This document shows, piece after piece, positions 53,334 through 62,799 of a DNA stretch of 64,000 nucleotides. Source of the stretch: Peptoclostridium acidaminophilum DSM 3953 (lineage in GTDB: Bacteria > Bacillota > Clostridia > Peptostreptococcales > Peptostreptococcaceae); the NCBI RefSeq assembly GCF_000597865.1, contig NZ_CP007452.1:1247183-1311182 (forward strand), written 5' to 3'. The position numbers and the translations under genes were made by a program. The notes beneath the pieces are model-generated. The model was not told the origin of the DNA. It worked only from the letters and a program-made list of their open reading frames with translations, and searched no databases. Numbering within the stretch: position 1 is the stretch's first letter; the number at the start of each line of letters is the position of its first letter.

Positions 53334-54761
53334 TTATATTACTATTCCGTTAAGAGAACATCTTTTGGGGTCGTTTATTCTCACACTTACAAGTTTTCCA
53401 ACAAGTTCATCAGAGCCATCGAAATTGACAAGTTTGCTTTGCGGAGTTCTGCCCATAAGCCTGGTCTTGTCCGTCTTGCTTGGGCCTTCGACAAGTATCT
53501 GGACTGTCTTATCTCTGTATGTTTCATTTATCTGTGCGCCTATATCATTAACAAGCGCAATGAGGCGCTCGAGCCTTTCATGCTTGATTTTCTCATCTAC
53601 CTGCTCGCTCATCTCTGCGGCAGGAGTGCCGTTTCTTTTTGAGTAGATGAATGTAAATGCAGAATCGTATCTGACCTGCCTTACCACGTCAAGCGTATCC
53701 TGGAAATCTTCTTCCATCTCCCCAGGGAATCCGACTATAATGTCCGTTGTGAATGATATGTCGGGTATTTCTCGCCTTATCTTTTCGACAAGAGTAAGAT
53801 ACTGCTCCTTGGTGTAGTGCCTGTTCATTTTCTTAAGCACTCTGCTGCTTCCCGATTGAATCGGCAGGTGCAAATAATTGCAAACCTTGTCGCAGTCCCT
53901 CATGGCATATATAAGCTCATCGCTCAGGTCCTTTGGGTGTGACGTCATGAACCTTATGCGCTCTAAACCTTCTATTTCGTTTATATCCCTTATCAGCCGA
54001 GAGAATGTGTACTCCTCATCGAGTGTCTTGCCATATGAGTTTACATTCTGCCCAAGAAGTGTTACCTCCTTGACGCCGTCTTTTGCCAGCGCTCTTATCT
54101 CCGCGATTATGTCATGGGGTTTTCTGCTTCTCTCCCTGCCCCTTGTGTATGGCACTATGCAGTATGTGCAGAAATTGTTGCAACCGTAAGTTATGTTAAC
54201 ATAAGCTTTAGTATCGAACTTTCTTATGCTTCTTAGGCCTTCCACTACCTGCCCGTCTATGTTCCATACATCGATTATTGTGCCCTTAGCGCTGTATGAT
54301 TCATATACAAACTCAGGCAGCTTGTGGTAGTTGTGCGTCCCGAATACCGCGTCCACGTGCCTGTGGCTCTTTTGGATTTCGTCTATTATATGCTGCTGCT
54401 GCATCATGCAGCCGCAAACCATGACCTTTACATCTGGCTTTATTTTCTTAATGGTCTTCATATGGCCAAGCTTGCCGTATACCTTGAGCTCCGCATTCTC
54501 ACGCACAGCGCATGTATTGAATATTACAATGTCAGCTTCCCTTATATTGTCTGACGGAATGTATCCCATCTGCGAAAGCATAAAATTCATTTTTTCAGAG
54601 TCGTGCTCGTTCATCTGACATCCGTATGTCAAGATTATATATTTTGGTGCGCACCTCGCCTTTTCCCTTTGCTCATCGTTTATTCTTCTTACTTCTCTTA
54701 TATAATATTCCTGCTTTTCAAGCTCTTCAGCAGAAATTTCAACTTGCTTTCTTTCTCCCAA
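53334..54761 (-). CDS. miaB: tRNA-2-methylthio-N6-dimethylallyladenosine synthase (radical SAM)
   Basis: It methylthiolates i6A37 in tRNA, acting on the product of MiaA. It has an N-terminal MTTase domain (TYGCQMNEHDSEKM; VCGCMMQQ, cluster cysteines), the radical-SAM motif CNNFCTYCIVPYTRG, and a C-terminal TRAM domain (EGPSKTDKTRLMGRT ... LVGKLVSVRI). About 475 aa from TTG at 54761, chosen because AGGAGG lies 8 bases before it. The open frame reaches 54782 but that start overlaps the ribosome-binding site. Confidence 0.96.
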   Translation of the reverse strand: MGERKQVEISAEELEKQEYYIREVRRINDEQREKARCAPKYIILTYGCQMNEHDSEKMNFMLSQMGYIPSDNIREADIVIFNTCAVRENAELKVYGKLGHMKTIKKIKPDVKVMVCGCMMQQQHIIDEIQKSHRHVDAVFGTHNYHKLPEFVYESYSAKGTIIDVWNIDGQVVEGLRSIRKFDTKAYVNITYGCNNFCTYCIVPYTRGRERSRKPHDIIAEIRALAKDGVKEVTLLGQNVNSYGKTLDEEYTFSRLIRDINEIEGLERIRFMTSHPKDLSDELIYAMRDCDKVCNYLHLPIQSGSSRVLKKMNRHYTKEQYLTLVEKIRREIPDISFTTDIIVGFPGEMEEDFQDTLDVVRQVRYDSAFTFIYSKRNGTPAAEMSEQVDEKIKHERLERLIALVNDIGAQINETYRDKTVQILVEGPSKTDKTRLMGRTPQSKLVNFDGSDELVGKLVSVRINDPKRCSLNGIVI

Positions 54762-54865
54762 AACAAATGCCTCCTCGTACAATTTCGCTAGATATGATTA
54801 TACCATATAAGAGTATTTGTATGGAGGATATTTTCACCATTTTGAGGCGCATTAGAGGTTGCAAT

Positions 54866-54888
54866 AAAAAAGCTGGGTTTCCCCAGCT
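54866..54888 (-). terminator. Terminator after the pab operon
   Basis: AGCTGGG / CCCAGCT stem (minus strand) with a GAAA-like loop and TTTTTT. Confidence 0.9.
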
Positions 54889-54983
54889 CCTCTGATTTTC
54901 TATTTTCAAAATCGTTTTTTTTCCGCTTTTTCAGATTTGTTTTCATACAACTATTCCGTCTTAATTGCCCTAAGTTCCGATAT

Positions 54984-55817
54984 TTATTCGCCGTCTTTGT
55001 CCGCTGTCAGCTCCATCGCTTCTAATGCTCTAGACAGCTTGGGGGTGATATAATAGTCTCTCACTTTGTATTTCCTGCCTTCAAATTGGCATACCGGCAT
55101 AACTCCCATAAGAGAGTTGGTTATGAAAATCTCATCGGCCGTTCTAAAGAAGTTCCGCGAGAAGACTCCCTGAACAATTTCTATCCCGTTGTCTTTGCAG
55201 GCCATTATGACCTTGTCGCGCGCGATGCCCGCAAGGAGACCGCATTCCACAGAGGGTGTGAAAACCTTGCCCTCCCTTGCAAAGAATATGTTTGAAATAG
55301 CGCCTTCACAGAGGACTCCCTTACCGTTTAGGAAAACAGGCTCATCATAACCCTTCTCAGATACGTTTTTTATCTGCATAATGTTCTCCATGTAGTTTGT
55401 GCTCTTAATATACGTCAGTGCTGAGCCTTCGTTCCTTGGTACGCTTGCATAACAGAGCCTAAAGCCCTCCTCATACCTTGGAGCGTCATATGTCTTTTCC
55501 CCAGTGCTTATGACAATGTCTGCGCTGCCCGAGGTGCCTTTAAAGCATGTTATCTTGAGGAATCCGCGTCTTATAGCGTTGAGCCTCAACACATCAGAGC
55601 AGGCTTGAATTATTCTCTCATAGTCCATCTCAAAAGTGATCATGGACGCAATGCAGGATTTTTTAAGCCTGTCATAGTGCTCCCTTAAAAATATCGGCCT
55701 GCCCTCCATGACTTTTATAGTTTCGAAAACTCCGTAGCCGTGGGCTGCTCCGCTCGATAGAGGGCTGAATATAAGCTTTTCGGATTCCACTATTTCTCCG
55801 TTTAGATATATATTCAC
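54984..55817 (-). CDS. pabC: Aminotransferase class IV protein, probable 4-amino-4-deoxychorismate lyase
   Basis: A PLP fold-type IV enzyme of about 277 aa. It opens NIYLNGEIVESEKL and includes HGYGVFETIKV, the PLP lysine region IKSTNYMENIMQ, and EGAISNIFFAREG with LLAGIARDKVI. D-amino-acid or branched-chain aminotransferases share these motifs, but position directly after pabA and pabB points to PabC, which releases pyruvate to give p-aminobenzoate for folate. The start GTG at 55817 is behind TAGGAGG, 10 bases after the pabB stop. The open frame begins at 55847 inside pabB. Confidence 0.88.
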   Translation of the reverse strand: MNIYLNGEIVESEKLIFSPLSSGAAHGYGVFETIKVMEGRPIFLREHYDRLKKSCIASMITFEMDYERIIQACSDVLRLNAIRRGFLKITCFKGTSGSADIVISTGEKTYDAPRYEEGFRLCYASVPRNEGSALTYIKSTNYMENIMQIKNVSEKGYDEPVFLNGKGVLCEGAISNIFFAREGKVFTPSVECGLLAGIARDKVIMACKDNGIEIVQGVFSRNFFRTADEIFITNSLMGVMPVCQFEGRKYKVRDYYITPKLSRALEAMELTADKDGE

Positions 55818-55827
55818 AAGAGGCCTC

Positions 55828-57198
55828 CTAACCGCAAAGCGCCTCAATCAGCGCTCTTGCCTTGTGTAGCGTCTCCTCATATTCGAATTCCTTGTCCGAA
55901 TCCCAGACTATTCCTCCGCCTGCCTGGAAATATGCATCCTCTCCCTTTTGGAGTATCGTCCTTATTACTATGTTAAAGTCGGCATCGTCGTTGAAGCCTA
56001 TATAACCTATGGAGCCAGTGTATATGTTGCGCTGTGTGGGCTCCAGCTCGTCAATAACATGCATGGCCCTTATCTTTGGAGCTCCCGTTATAGAGCCACC
56101 CGGGAATGACGACTCTATGCATTCGAGCGCGCTCACATCGTCCCTGAGCTCACCTTCGACTGTCGATACCAGATGGAATACTGTAGGATACTCTTCTATG
56201 CAAAACAGCTCGGTCACCTCTACGCTCCCCGTCTTGCACACCTTTCCAAGATCGTTTCGCTCAAGGTCGACAATCATCAACAGCTCCGACTTGTCCTTTT
56301 CACTGTCGATTAGCTCCTGCCTGTTTATCGCATCCTCAGCCGCATCTCTTCCCCTTGGCCTTGTGCCCTTTATAGGTCTTGTCTGTGCCTTCTTGCCTCT
56401 AATCTGCATGAATCTCTCAGGTGAACTGCTCAGTATGTGCCCTTCGTCAAAGTCCATATAGCATGCAAACGGCGCGGGATTTATTGTCCTCAGCCTCGTA
56501 TACAGCTCATATGGCTGCAGCTGTGTCTTGCAATGAAACCTCTGTGTCATGTTTACCTGGTATATGTCTCCCGACCTTATATAGTCCTTTACTTTCTGCA
56601 GGGCGCCTATATAGTTCTCTCTCGTGAAGTTGCTCTCTATTACAGGATTGCCTTTGGCCTGCGGCATAGTTACTGCCACTCCAGCTTTTTCAGCCTCTGA
56701 AATTACCGCTTCTATTTCATCTATAATCTGCTGTGCGTCATTCATAACACCGAGGGCAGCAGCAAATGTTTTCTTTTCTACATGGTCTATTGCAATTACG
56801 CCGTCGTATATTCCAAAAAACATGTCTGGAATATCCACATCGTCTACAGCTGTCCTGGGCAGCTTTTCAACGTGGTGACAAAGATCGTAGCCGAGATACC
56901 CCACGGCTCCCCCCGCAAAAGGAAGGCTGCAGCTGTAGCTACTCTTGTATTTTTCAAGAAGCTTTCCCAGCTCTCTAAAGGGGTTGGATATGAATTCCTT
57001 TGTGTCTCCGTTGCATTGTATTGTCACCTTGCCATTTTTGCTCTTTATAGTTTCAATAGGATCAAAGCCTACAAAAGAGTATCTGCCAAGCTTTTCGTGA
57101 TCCATGCCGCTGTCGAGGAAAAAAGAATTTTTTCTGTCCTTGAATACTGTGAATATTTCAAAGCTTCCAAGCGTTGTGCTGAGTTCTCTTATTATCAT
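55828..57198 (-). CDS. pabB: Aminodeoxychorismate synthase component I
   Basis: A chorismate-binding enzyme of 456 aa. The TrpE/PabB signature RPIKGTRPRGRDAAED carries the PIKGT motif with the Lys typical of PabB, as opposed to the Ala in anthranilate synthases. Other landmarks are SPERFMQIRG, LIVDLERNDLGKV and ESSFPGGSITGAPKIRAM. It aminates chorismate with ammonia from the glutaminase subunit PabA, encoded just upstream with only one base between stop and start region. Anthranilate synthase is less likely because no trp genes are present. Confidence 0.93.
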   Translation of the reverse strand: MIIRELSTTLGSFEIFTVFKDRKNSFFLDSGMDHEKLGRYSFVGFDPIETIKSKNGKVTIQCNGDTKEFISNPFRELGKLLEKYKSSYSCSLPFAGGAVGYLGYDLCHHVEKLPRTAVDDVDIPDMFFGIYDGVIAIDHVEKKTFAAALGVMNDAQQIIDEIEAVISEAEKAGVAVTMPQAKGNPVIESNFTRENYIGALQKVKDYIRSGDIYQVNMTQRFHCKTQLQPYELYTRLRTINPAPFACYMDFDEGHILSSSPERFMQIRGKKAQTRPIKGTRPRGRDAAEDAINRQELIDSEKDKSELLMIVDLERNDLGKVCKTGSVEVTELFCIEEYPTVFHLVSTVEGELRDDVSALECIESSFPGGSITGAPKIRAMHVIDELEPTQRNIYTGSIGYIGFNDDADFNIVIRTILQKGEDAYFQAGGGIVWDSDKEFEYEETLHKARALIEALCG

Positions 57199-57199
57199 T

Positions 57200-57784
57200 C
57201 TATTTCATCCTCCTTTGCTTTGCCTGTACAAGGAAGTTCCTGAGCATTTCAAGTCCCATTTCAGTCAGTATGGCTTCAGGGTGGAACTGGACGCCTTCTA
57301 TTTCATACTCCTTGTGCCTTAAACCCATTATCTCGCCATCCTTTGTCTGGGCGCTTATCTCCAGGCACTCAGGGAGAGTTTCCTTTTCAACTACGAGAGA
57401 ATGGTATCTTGTGACTTTCAGAGGATTCTTCAAGCCTTCGAAAACACCTTTCCCGTCGTGGGATATCTCATGCACCTTGCCGTGTACTGGTTCGTTGGCT
57501 TTTACTATGTTGCCCCCAAACACCCTTCCTATTGTCTGATGGCCGAGGCATATTCCGAGTATTGGTATTCTGCCCTTGAATATTTCAACGGCCTGCTTGG
57601 ATATCCCTGCCTCATCAGGAGTGCAGGGGCCAGGCGATATTACTATGATATCTGGATTCATATTTTCTATCATTTCTATTGTGATTTCGTCATTTCGATA
57701 AACCATGACCTCTTCGTTAAGGCTCGAGAGATATTGCACAAGGTTGTACGTAAACGAATCATAATTGTCTATCATGAGAATCAA
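57200..57784 (-). CDS. pabA: Aminodeoxychorismate synthase glutaminase subunit
   Basis: A class I glutamine amidotransferase of 194 aa. The segment MIDNYDSFTYNLVQYL, the catalytic Cys in GICLGHQTIG, and the His-x-Glu pair in GVQFHPEAI are conserved. It could in principle serve TrpE (amphibolic PabA/TrpG), but it heads the pabA-pabB-pabC operon. The start is TTG at 57784, 8 bases behind GAGGAG. The GTG at 57793 overlaps that site. Confidence 0.94.
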   Translation of the reverse strand: MILMIDNYDSFTYNLVQYLSSLNEEVMVYRNDEITIEMIENMNPDIIVISPGPCTPDEAGISKQAVEIFKGRIPILGICLGHQTIGRVFGGNIVKANEPVHGKVHEISHDGKGVFEGLKNPLKVTRYHSLVVEKETLPECLEISAQTKDGEIMGLRHKEYEIEGVQFHPEAILTEMGLEMLRNFLVQAKQRRMK

Positions 57785-57928
57785 GCGGACCACTCCTCAA
57801 ATATATGATGTTTTCATACTTTCTATTTATATAAGTATGCTTCATTATTATATATTATTCGAAATCATCATTTCAATTCAGATAATTATTTAACGAGATT
57901 TCCCAAGGATTTTTCTGATTTATTTTGT

Positions 57929-57947
57929 TGAATTATATATATCAATT
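57929..57947 (-). repeat. Copy C of the 19-bp dispersed motif
   Basis: On the minus strand TATTATCGTAATTGATATA. It differs at one position from copies A and B. It is followed by TATAATTC and lies about 145 bases upstream of pabA. Confidence 0.75.
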
Positions 57948-58098
57948 ACGATAATATTAATTAAAATAATTATATGGCTCTACGCTCCAAGATACTATGG
58001 CTAAAGCATAGAATTTTAAACATTATGAGCCGCAGAGAATTTAACAGGATTTAAATACCGCGTCTTCCTTGTATCTCAAGTTTGTGATACAATATACA

Positions 58099-58117
58099 TA
58101 TATCAATTACGATAATA
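58099..58117 (-). repeat. Copy D of the 19-bp dispersed motif
   Basis: On the minus strand TATTATCGTAATTGATATA, identical to copy C. It lies 35 bases upstream of the PadR start codon, overlapping where its promoter should be. Confidence 0.75.
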
Positions 58118-58151
58118 TTACTTTAGATCAATACTCTTAGGAGGCGTTGTC

Positions 58152-58538
58152 ATGGAAAATAGAAGAAACCACCTTTTAGCTCCCCGATCTGTTTTCAACA
58201 CCACTGAGCTTTACAGGATGTATGTTCTAAAGGAGCTTTCGCTTGGCAAATCGATATACGGCAAGCAGATATTCGACGCATTCAGCGAGCATTTTGAAGG
58301 ATATCCGTTCCCCGTATCTTACAGCACTATATACACCACTCTCCACAAGCTTGAGGCCGAGGGCTTCATAAAGAGCTGGTGGAAAGATGATTCCTCGTCT
58401 AAAAACCGTTCCACAAGGCTCTACAGGATTACAGACGAGGGAATAAGATACTTCAAGCTAAAAGACAGGGATACTCTAGACTCACTCAAAAAAACAAAAG
58501 CACTGATTGACAAGTTCATAGAGCTGTTGAGCCTTTAG
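58152..58538 (+). CDS. PadR family transcriptional regulator
   Basis: A 128-aa winged-helix regulator (TTELYRMYVLKELSLGKSIYGKQIFDAF ... VSYSTIYTTLHKLEAEGFIKSWW ... RLYRITDEGIRYFKL) with a short C-terminal helix, the minimal PadR type. The ATG is preceded by AGGAGG. Two copies of the 19-bp motif lie upstream, the nearer one in the promoter region, so this protein is one candidate for the factor that binds the motif. That link is inference. Confidence 0.88.
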   Translation: MENRRNHLLAPRSVFNTTELYRMYVLKELSLGKSIYGKQIFDAFSEHFEGYPFPVSYSTIYTTLHKLEAEGFIKSWWKDDSSSKNRSTRLYRITDEGIRYFKLKDRDTLDSLKKTKALIDKFIELLSL

Positions 58539-58571
58539 ATTATTCATGAGCTATTGGACTTTCAACATATA

Positions 58572-58603
58572 AAAAAGAGCCTTATGTCAATATGGCTCTT
58601 TTT
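58572..58603. terminator. Bidirectional terminator between the PadR and phosphatase genes
   Basis: AAAAAGAGCC / GGCTCTTTTT stem with T-runs on both strands. Confidence 0.88.
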
Positions 58604-58613
58604 CGCTTTAAAT

Positions 58614-59237
58614 TTAAATTTGGTCTTTGTAATGGGAAATGTCGGATTTTTTAATGACTCTGTATGAATCCTGCCTTTCATCGTATTCCAATATGCTAAG
58701 GCTTGCAGGATGTACAAACGGCGGCTGCCAAAGGTCCTCCATGCAGCCGTTTTCAGCATGGAGCAGTATGAGCTTGAGTACCACGCCGTGAACCACCATC
58801 AGCAGGTTCGAGCCGCTGCTGCTCTTGACTATGTCTTCAAATTCTTCTGTTATCCTTTTGCTGGCCTCTTCATAGCTTTCTCCTCCAACTGGTTCAAACA
58901 TGTGAGGCCTGTTCCAGAAATTATGCAGCTGCTCAGCGCTACTTTCTTTTATATCGCTTTCTGACATTCCCTCCCAGACTCCGAAATTCATCTCCTTGAG
59001 CCCGTCACGCCTTTCTATTTCAATGTCCATTCCCTCTGTTACTATCTGTGCAGTGGTGTATGCCCTGGGCAGCGGACTTGAGTATACCCTGTCAATTGGC
59101 TTATTCTTCATATAATCCCTTAGCCACTGAGCCTGCCTTACTCCCATTTCCGTCAGGTTAGAATCCCTGTGCCCCTGAAATCTTTTTTGAACATTCCACT
59201 CTGTCTGCCCGTGCCTTGTCAGATATATCCTCTTCAT
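58614..59237 (-). CDS. Histidine phosphatase family protein (phosphoglycerate mutase-like)
   Basis: A 207-aa member of the branch-1 histidine phosphatases. The phospho-His is in YLTRHGQTEWNVQKRFQGHRDS. The conserved Arg/Glu segments SSPLPRAYTTAQIV and KEMNFGVWEGM, and the second His in VVHGVVLKLIL, are present. Cofactor-dependent mutases, CobC and broad phosphatases share this pattern. The true substrate is unknown. It is a single gene on the minus strand. Confidence 0.9.
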   Translation of the reverse strand: MKRIYLTRHGQTEWNVQKRFQGHRDSNLTEMGVRQAQWLRDYMKNKPIDRVYSSPLPRAYTTAQIVTEGMDIEIERRDGLKEMNFGVWEGMSESDIKESSAEQLHNFWNRPHMFEPVGGESYEEASKRITEEFEDIVKSSSGSNLLMVVHGVVLKLILLHAENGCMEDLWQPPFVHPASLSILEYDERQDSYRVIKKSDISHYKDQI

Positions 59238-59466
59238 ATTATTCTCTCCTCAGCTTAAACTCATTATTACAATAATATTATGCAGAATTTTGCATTTAGT
59301 CAATTGTTTAAAATAAAAACAACAGGTATGCAATGTCTGGAATCAGGCGGCTAGGATAATGCCGCAGTGCCGCGTTTTATAATTTTATTTTAATTTTTAT
59401 TGATTTTTATGTTTAAAGCGGTATAATTTTAGGTATAGCCAAAGCGCAGCAGAAAGGAATGATTAT

Positions 59467-60234
59467 ATGAAAAACAGATTAATAAGCATTAGGAAACCGG
59501 CAATTCTGAGAATTTTGATTGTTCTGACCGTTTCCATCATGGGAACCTCTATGATATTTGCCCAAACAGATTCAAATGAAAAACTTGTAACAGCAGGCTA
59601 CTCCAAGCCAGGGACAGGCATAATTCTTGCATCACAAAGTAGCATGCCGATTAAAAACTACTATGAGACGCTTCTAATTAAACAGGTGTCGACATACAAA
59701 AGCAATCAGCACTTGAAAGCATTGAATGCCGAGGAAGAGTATATCAATAATACTACATACGGCAATGCGCTCGACTGGTGGAGCCAGGTTCGGGGCAAGC
59801 TAGTTAAGCAGAGTGACATACTTAAGGTCAAAGACTTTAATACAGGAAAGATTTTTACAATTGTAATTGAAGGCGGCACTAATCATGCCGACATAGAGCC
59901 CCTGACTACGGAGGATGCGGAAATCATCAAGGAGCTTTGGGGAGGCTCTTACAACTGGAGCAGGAGACCAGTAATTGTATTTGCTGGTTCAGAGGCAATA
60001 GCAGCCTCCATGAACGGCATGCCACATGCCGGAGTTGATGACCAGCCGCACAAGGCTATCACCGCCAACAGAAGCGCAGGCTATGGGCGCGGCATAAACT
60101 ATGACATGATCAAAAATAACGGTGTCGACGGCCATTTCTGCCTTCATTTCAAAAACAGCATGCTTCATGTAAATGGCAAAGTGGACTCGGCGCATCAGGC
60201 TGCAGTAAGAGTTGCCGGAGGCGGCACATACTAA
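59467..60234 (+). CDS. Secreted protein of unknown function with a conserved C-terminal domain
   Basis: A 255-aa protein. Residues 1-33 form a signal peptide (hydrophobic ILRILIVLTVSIMGTSMIFA, cleavage near FAQ). The C-terminal 150 residues have a patterned domain: NALDWWSQVRGKLVKQSDILKVKDFNTGKIFTI, then GGTNHADIEPLTTEDAEIIKELWGG, SWSRRPV-like NWSRRPVIVFAG, MPHAGVDD, and GVDGHFCLHFKNS. Conserved His (NHAD, PHAG, GHFCLHF) and Asp residues suggest a metal site or catalytic centre. I have seen similar domains in clostridial cell-wall-associated proteins, but no function is assigned. The gene is monocistronic. Confidence 0.7.
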   Translation: MKNRLISIRKPAILRILIVLTVSIMGTSMIFAQTDSNEKLVTAGYSKPGTGIILASQSSMPIKNYYETLLIKQVSTYKSNQHLKALNAEEEYINNTTYGNALDWWSQVRGKLVKQSDILKVKDFNTGKIFTIVIEGGTNHADIEPLTTEDAEIIKELWGGSYNWSRRPVIVFAGSEAIAASMNGMPHAGVDDQPHKAITANRSAGYGRGINYDMIKNNGVDGHFCLHFKNSMLHVNGKVDSAHQAAVRVAGGGTY

Positions 60235-60299
60235 CATAATATGTGAAAAGCCTGCAAGAGCTTGTCACTTAAAACTTAACAATCTAATATGCATGTATG

Positions 60300-60327
60300 G
60301 GCTGCGGCTAAAGTCGCAGCCTTTTTT
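60300..60327 (+). terminator. Terminator after the secreted-protein gene
   Basis: GGCTGCG / CGCAGCC stem and TTTTTT. Confidence 0.9.
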
Positions 60328-60394
60328 ATTGTTGTTATAACGCTTCACCTTTGCTATACTGTACTTGTTGTTAAAAAAAGCAAGGAGGATTCAA

Positions 60395-61189
60395 ATGCAC
60401 GATATTTTGAAATCATTCATACTTTCTCTCGTGGAGGGCGTTACAGAATTTTTGCCCATAAGCAGCACAGGCCATCTTATTCTCGTCAATAAATGGGTTC
60501 AGTTTTCAGGCTCTTTTTCAAACTCATTCAACGTCATAATACAGTTTGGAGCAATTCTTTCTGTTATTGTTCTTTATTGGCATAAGCTCTATCCCTTCAG
60601 TGCAAAAAAGAGCGGGCTTGAACGCAAGGCCTCTTTCGACATATGGAAAAAGGTAATAGTGGGCTTCATTCCTGCTATGGTGCTTGGATTCCTGTTTGGC
60701 GATTTTATAGAGGAAAAACTCTTTAATCCCACTACAGTTGCAATAATGCTCATAATAGGGGGTATAGCTATTCTGCTTCTTGAAAAGCGCTCCGATAGCT
60801 TCAAGATAAACTCCTTTGACGAGCTTACATACAAAAATGCCTTTATAATAGGCACAATACAGTGTCTGGCCATGATTCCGGGCACGTCCAGGTCTGCATC
60901 TACAATAATCGGCGGTATGCTCAGAGGCACCTCCAGAGAGATTGCAGCCGAGTATTCCTTCTTTTTGGCAATACCTACAATGGCTGGTGCAACTGCGTAT
61001 TCGCTGCTTAAAAACGGGCTTTCCATTTCCAGCGGTGAATGGACGACTCTGCTCTCAGGCATATTTTTTTCATTCCTGATAGCCATGGCAGTAATATCGT
61101 TTTTCATGAACTACATCAAAAAGCATGACTTCAAAATTTTTGCCTACTACAGGATAGTTCTTGGAATTCTTGTCCTTTTATTATTTTAA
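60395..61189 (+). CDS. uppP: Undecaprenyl-diphosphatase
   Basis: A BacA/UppP-type membrane phosphatase of 264 aa that recycles undecaprenyl pyrophosphate for cell-wall synthesis; overexpression of the family gives bacitracin resistance. The motif EGVTEFLPISSTGHLIL near the N terminus and PGTSRSASTIIGGML further on form the active site. About eight membrane segments. The ATG at 60395 is behind AAGGAGG. The open frame reaches back to 60365. Confidence 0.96.
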   Translation: MHDILKSFILSLVEGVTEFLPISSTGHLILVNKWVQFSGSFSNSFNVIIQFGAILSVIVLYWHKLYPFSAKKSGLERKASFDIWKKVIVGFIPAMVLGFLFGDFIEEKLFNPTTVAIMLIIGGIAILLLEKRSDSFKINSFDELTYKNAFIIGTIQCLAMIPGTSRSASTIIGGMLRGTSREIAAEYSFFLAIPTMAGATAYSLLKNGLSISSGEWTTLLSGIFFSFLIAMAVISFFMNYIKKHDFKIFAYYRIVLGILVLLLF

Positions 61190-61215
61190 AAATTCCATAA
61201 TGTTCATTATAAAAA

Positions 61216-61243
61216 AAAGCAGCCGGTTTACCGGCTGCTTTTT
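61216..61243. terminator. Bidirectional terminator between uppP and rny
   Basis: AAAGCAGCCGG / CCGGCTGCTTTTT stem with a 4-base loop. Confidence 0.92.
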
Positions 61244-61248
61244 GCAGT

Positions 61249-62799
61249 CTATTTTGCGTATTCTATTGCCCTGCTCTCTCTTATTACATTGACCTTTATC
61301 TGTCCTGGATACTCCAGTTCATTTTCAATTCTGGATGTAACTTCCTTGGCCATAAGATATATCTCTTCGTCCGCAACAGCTTCAGGCTTGACAATTATCC
61401 TTACCTCTCTGCCTGCCTGTATTGCAAACGACTTGTCAACTCCTTCAAATGAGTTGCAGATTTCTTCAAGTTTTTCAAGCCTTTTAATATACGACTCAAG
61501 TGTCTCTCTTCTTGCTCCAGGCCTTGCAGCCGATACAGCATCTGCAGCTGTCACAAGCACAGCCTCAACGCTCTCAGCCTCGTAGTCGCCGTGGTGAGTC
61601 GACATCGCATGAATTACGTCCTTAGGTTCCCTGTACTTTTTGAGAAGATCCATTCCTATCTCTACGTGCGTTCCTTCTACTTCATGGTCTACTGCCTTGC
61701 CTATGTCATGCAGAAGTCCTGCTCTTTTTGCCAGCTTTACATCGGCTCCAAGCTCTGATGCCATTATTCCGGCCAGATGTGAAACCTCTATAGCATGCTT
61801 GAGCGCGTTTTGACCATAGCTTGTCCTGTATTTTAGCCTTCCTATAAGCTTTATAAGCTCTGGATGTATACCGTGGACGCCTGTTTCAAACGTGGCCTTT
61901 TCGCCCTCTTCCTTTATTATCTCCTCGACTTCTTTTTTTGCTTTCTCAATCATTTCTTCTATCCTGGCAGGGTGTATTCTGCCGTCGACAATAAGTTTTT
62001 CAAGCGCTATTCTTGCAACTTCTCTTCTAATTGGATCAAATCCCGAAAGTATTACAGCCTCAGGAGTGTCATCTATTATAAGGTCTATTCCTGTTAGTGT
62101 TTCGAGGGTTCTTATGTTTCTGCCCTCTCTTCCTATTATCCTTCCCTTCATTTCATCATTTGGAAGGTTTACAACAGTTACTGTTGTCTCTGCTACGTGG
62201 TCCGCAGCACATCTTTGTATAGCCTGAGTGATTATTTCTCTTGCCTTCTTGTCGGCCTCATCTTTGGCCTGGTGTTCTATGTCCTTCATCATTATGGACA
62301 TCTCATGCCTTGTCTTTCTCTCTGCATTTGTGAGTATGAGTTCCCTTGCCTGATCGGAAGAAAGGCCTGACAGGCTTTCCAGCTTTTCAAGCTGTTGCTG
62401 CTTTACTGCCTCAACCTCAGCCTCTTTGTCCTGGATATCCTTGAATTTACCCTTGAGTGCTTCCTCTTTCTTTTCCACATTGTCAAGCTTCTTGTCAAGA
62501 GTCTCTTCCTTCTGGATAATCCTTCTTTCGAACCTTTGAAGCTCGTTTCTTCTGTCCTTGATTTCTCTTTCACTTTCGCTTCTTTGCCTATGAATTTCCT
62601 CTTTAGCCTCTAAAAGCTTTTCCTTTTTTATAGTTACAGCTTCCTGCTTAGAGTCTTCAATTATCTTTTTAGCCACGTCCTCTGCAGAGCCAATTTTCTT
62701 TTCGGCAACATTCTTTCTCATTATATATCCTGCAAAGCCACCTATTCCGGTTCCAGCTAAAGCCGCTGCTACTAAATCAATTACGCTAATGTTATCCAC
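61249..62799 (-). CDS. rny: Ribonuclease Y
   Basis: A membrane-anchored endoribonuclease that initiates mRNA decay in Firmicutes. The 516-aa protein has an N-terminal membrane segment ([19 protein letters not shown]), a long coiled coil (about 40-200), a KH domain ([34 protein letters not shown]) and an HD domain ([17 protein letters not shown]). GTG at 62799 overlaps the AGGAGG at 62799-62804. An ATT codon at 62790 has ideal spacing and could be the real start. A promoter and tandem repeats lie upstream. Confidence 0.96.
   Translation of the reverse strand: MDNISVIDLVAAALAGTGIGGFAGYIMRKNVAEKKIGSAEDVAKKIIEDSKQEAVTIKKEKLLEAKEEIHRQRSESEREIKDRRNELQRFERRIIQKEETLDKKLDNVEKKEEALKGKFKDIQDKEAEVEAVKQQQLEKLESLSGLSSDQARELILTNAERKTRHEMSIMMKDIEHQAKDEADKKAREIITQAIQRCAADHVAETTVTVVNLPNDEMKGRIIGREGRNIRTLETLTGIDLIIDDTPEAVILSGFDPIRREVARIALEKLIVDGRIHPARIEEMIEKAKKEVEEIIKEEGEKATFETGVHGIHPELIKLIGRLKYRTSYGQNALKHAIEVSHLAGIMASELGADVKLAKRAGLLHDIGKAVDHEVEGTHVEIGMDLLKKYREPKDVIHAMSTHHGDYEAESVEAVLVTAADAVSAARPGARRETLESYIKRLEKLEEICNSFEGVDKSFAIQAGREVRIIVKPEAVADEEIYLMAKEVTSRIENELEYPGQIKVNVIRESRAIEYAK

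Larger units (their letters stand above)
57785..58151. other. Divergent intergenic region between pabA and the PadR gene
   Basis: About 370 AT-rich bases without a gene. It carries copies C and D of the 19-bp motif (57929 and 58099). On the minus strand, TATAAT-like sequence follows copy C, so a pabA promoter may sit there. The PadR gene must be transcribed from the right part. Confidence 0.6.
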
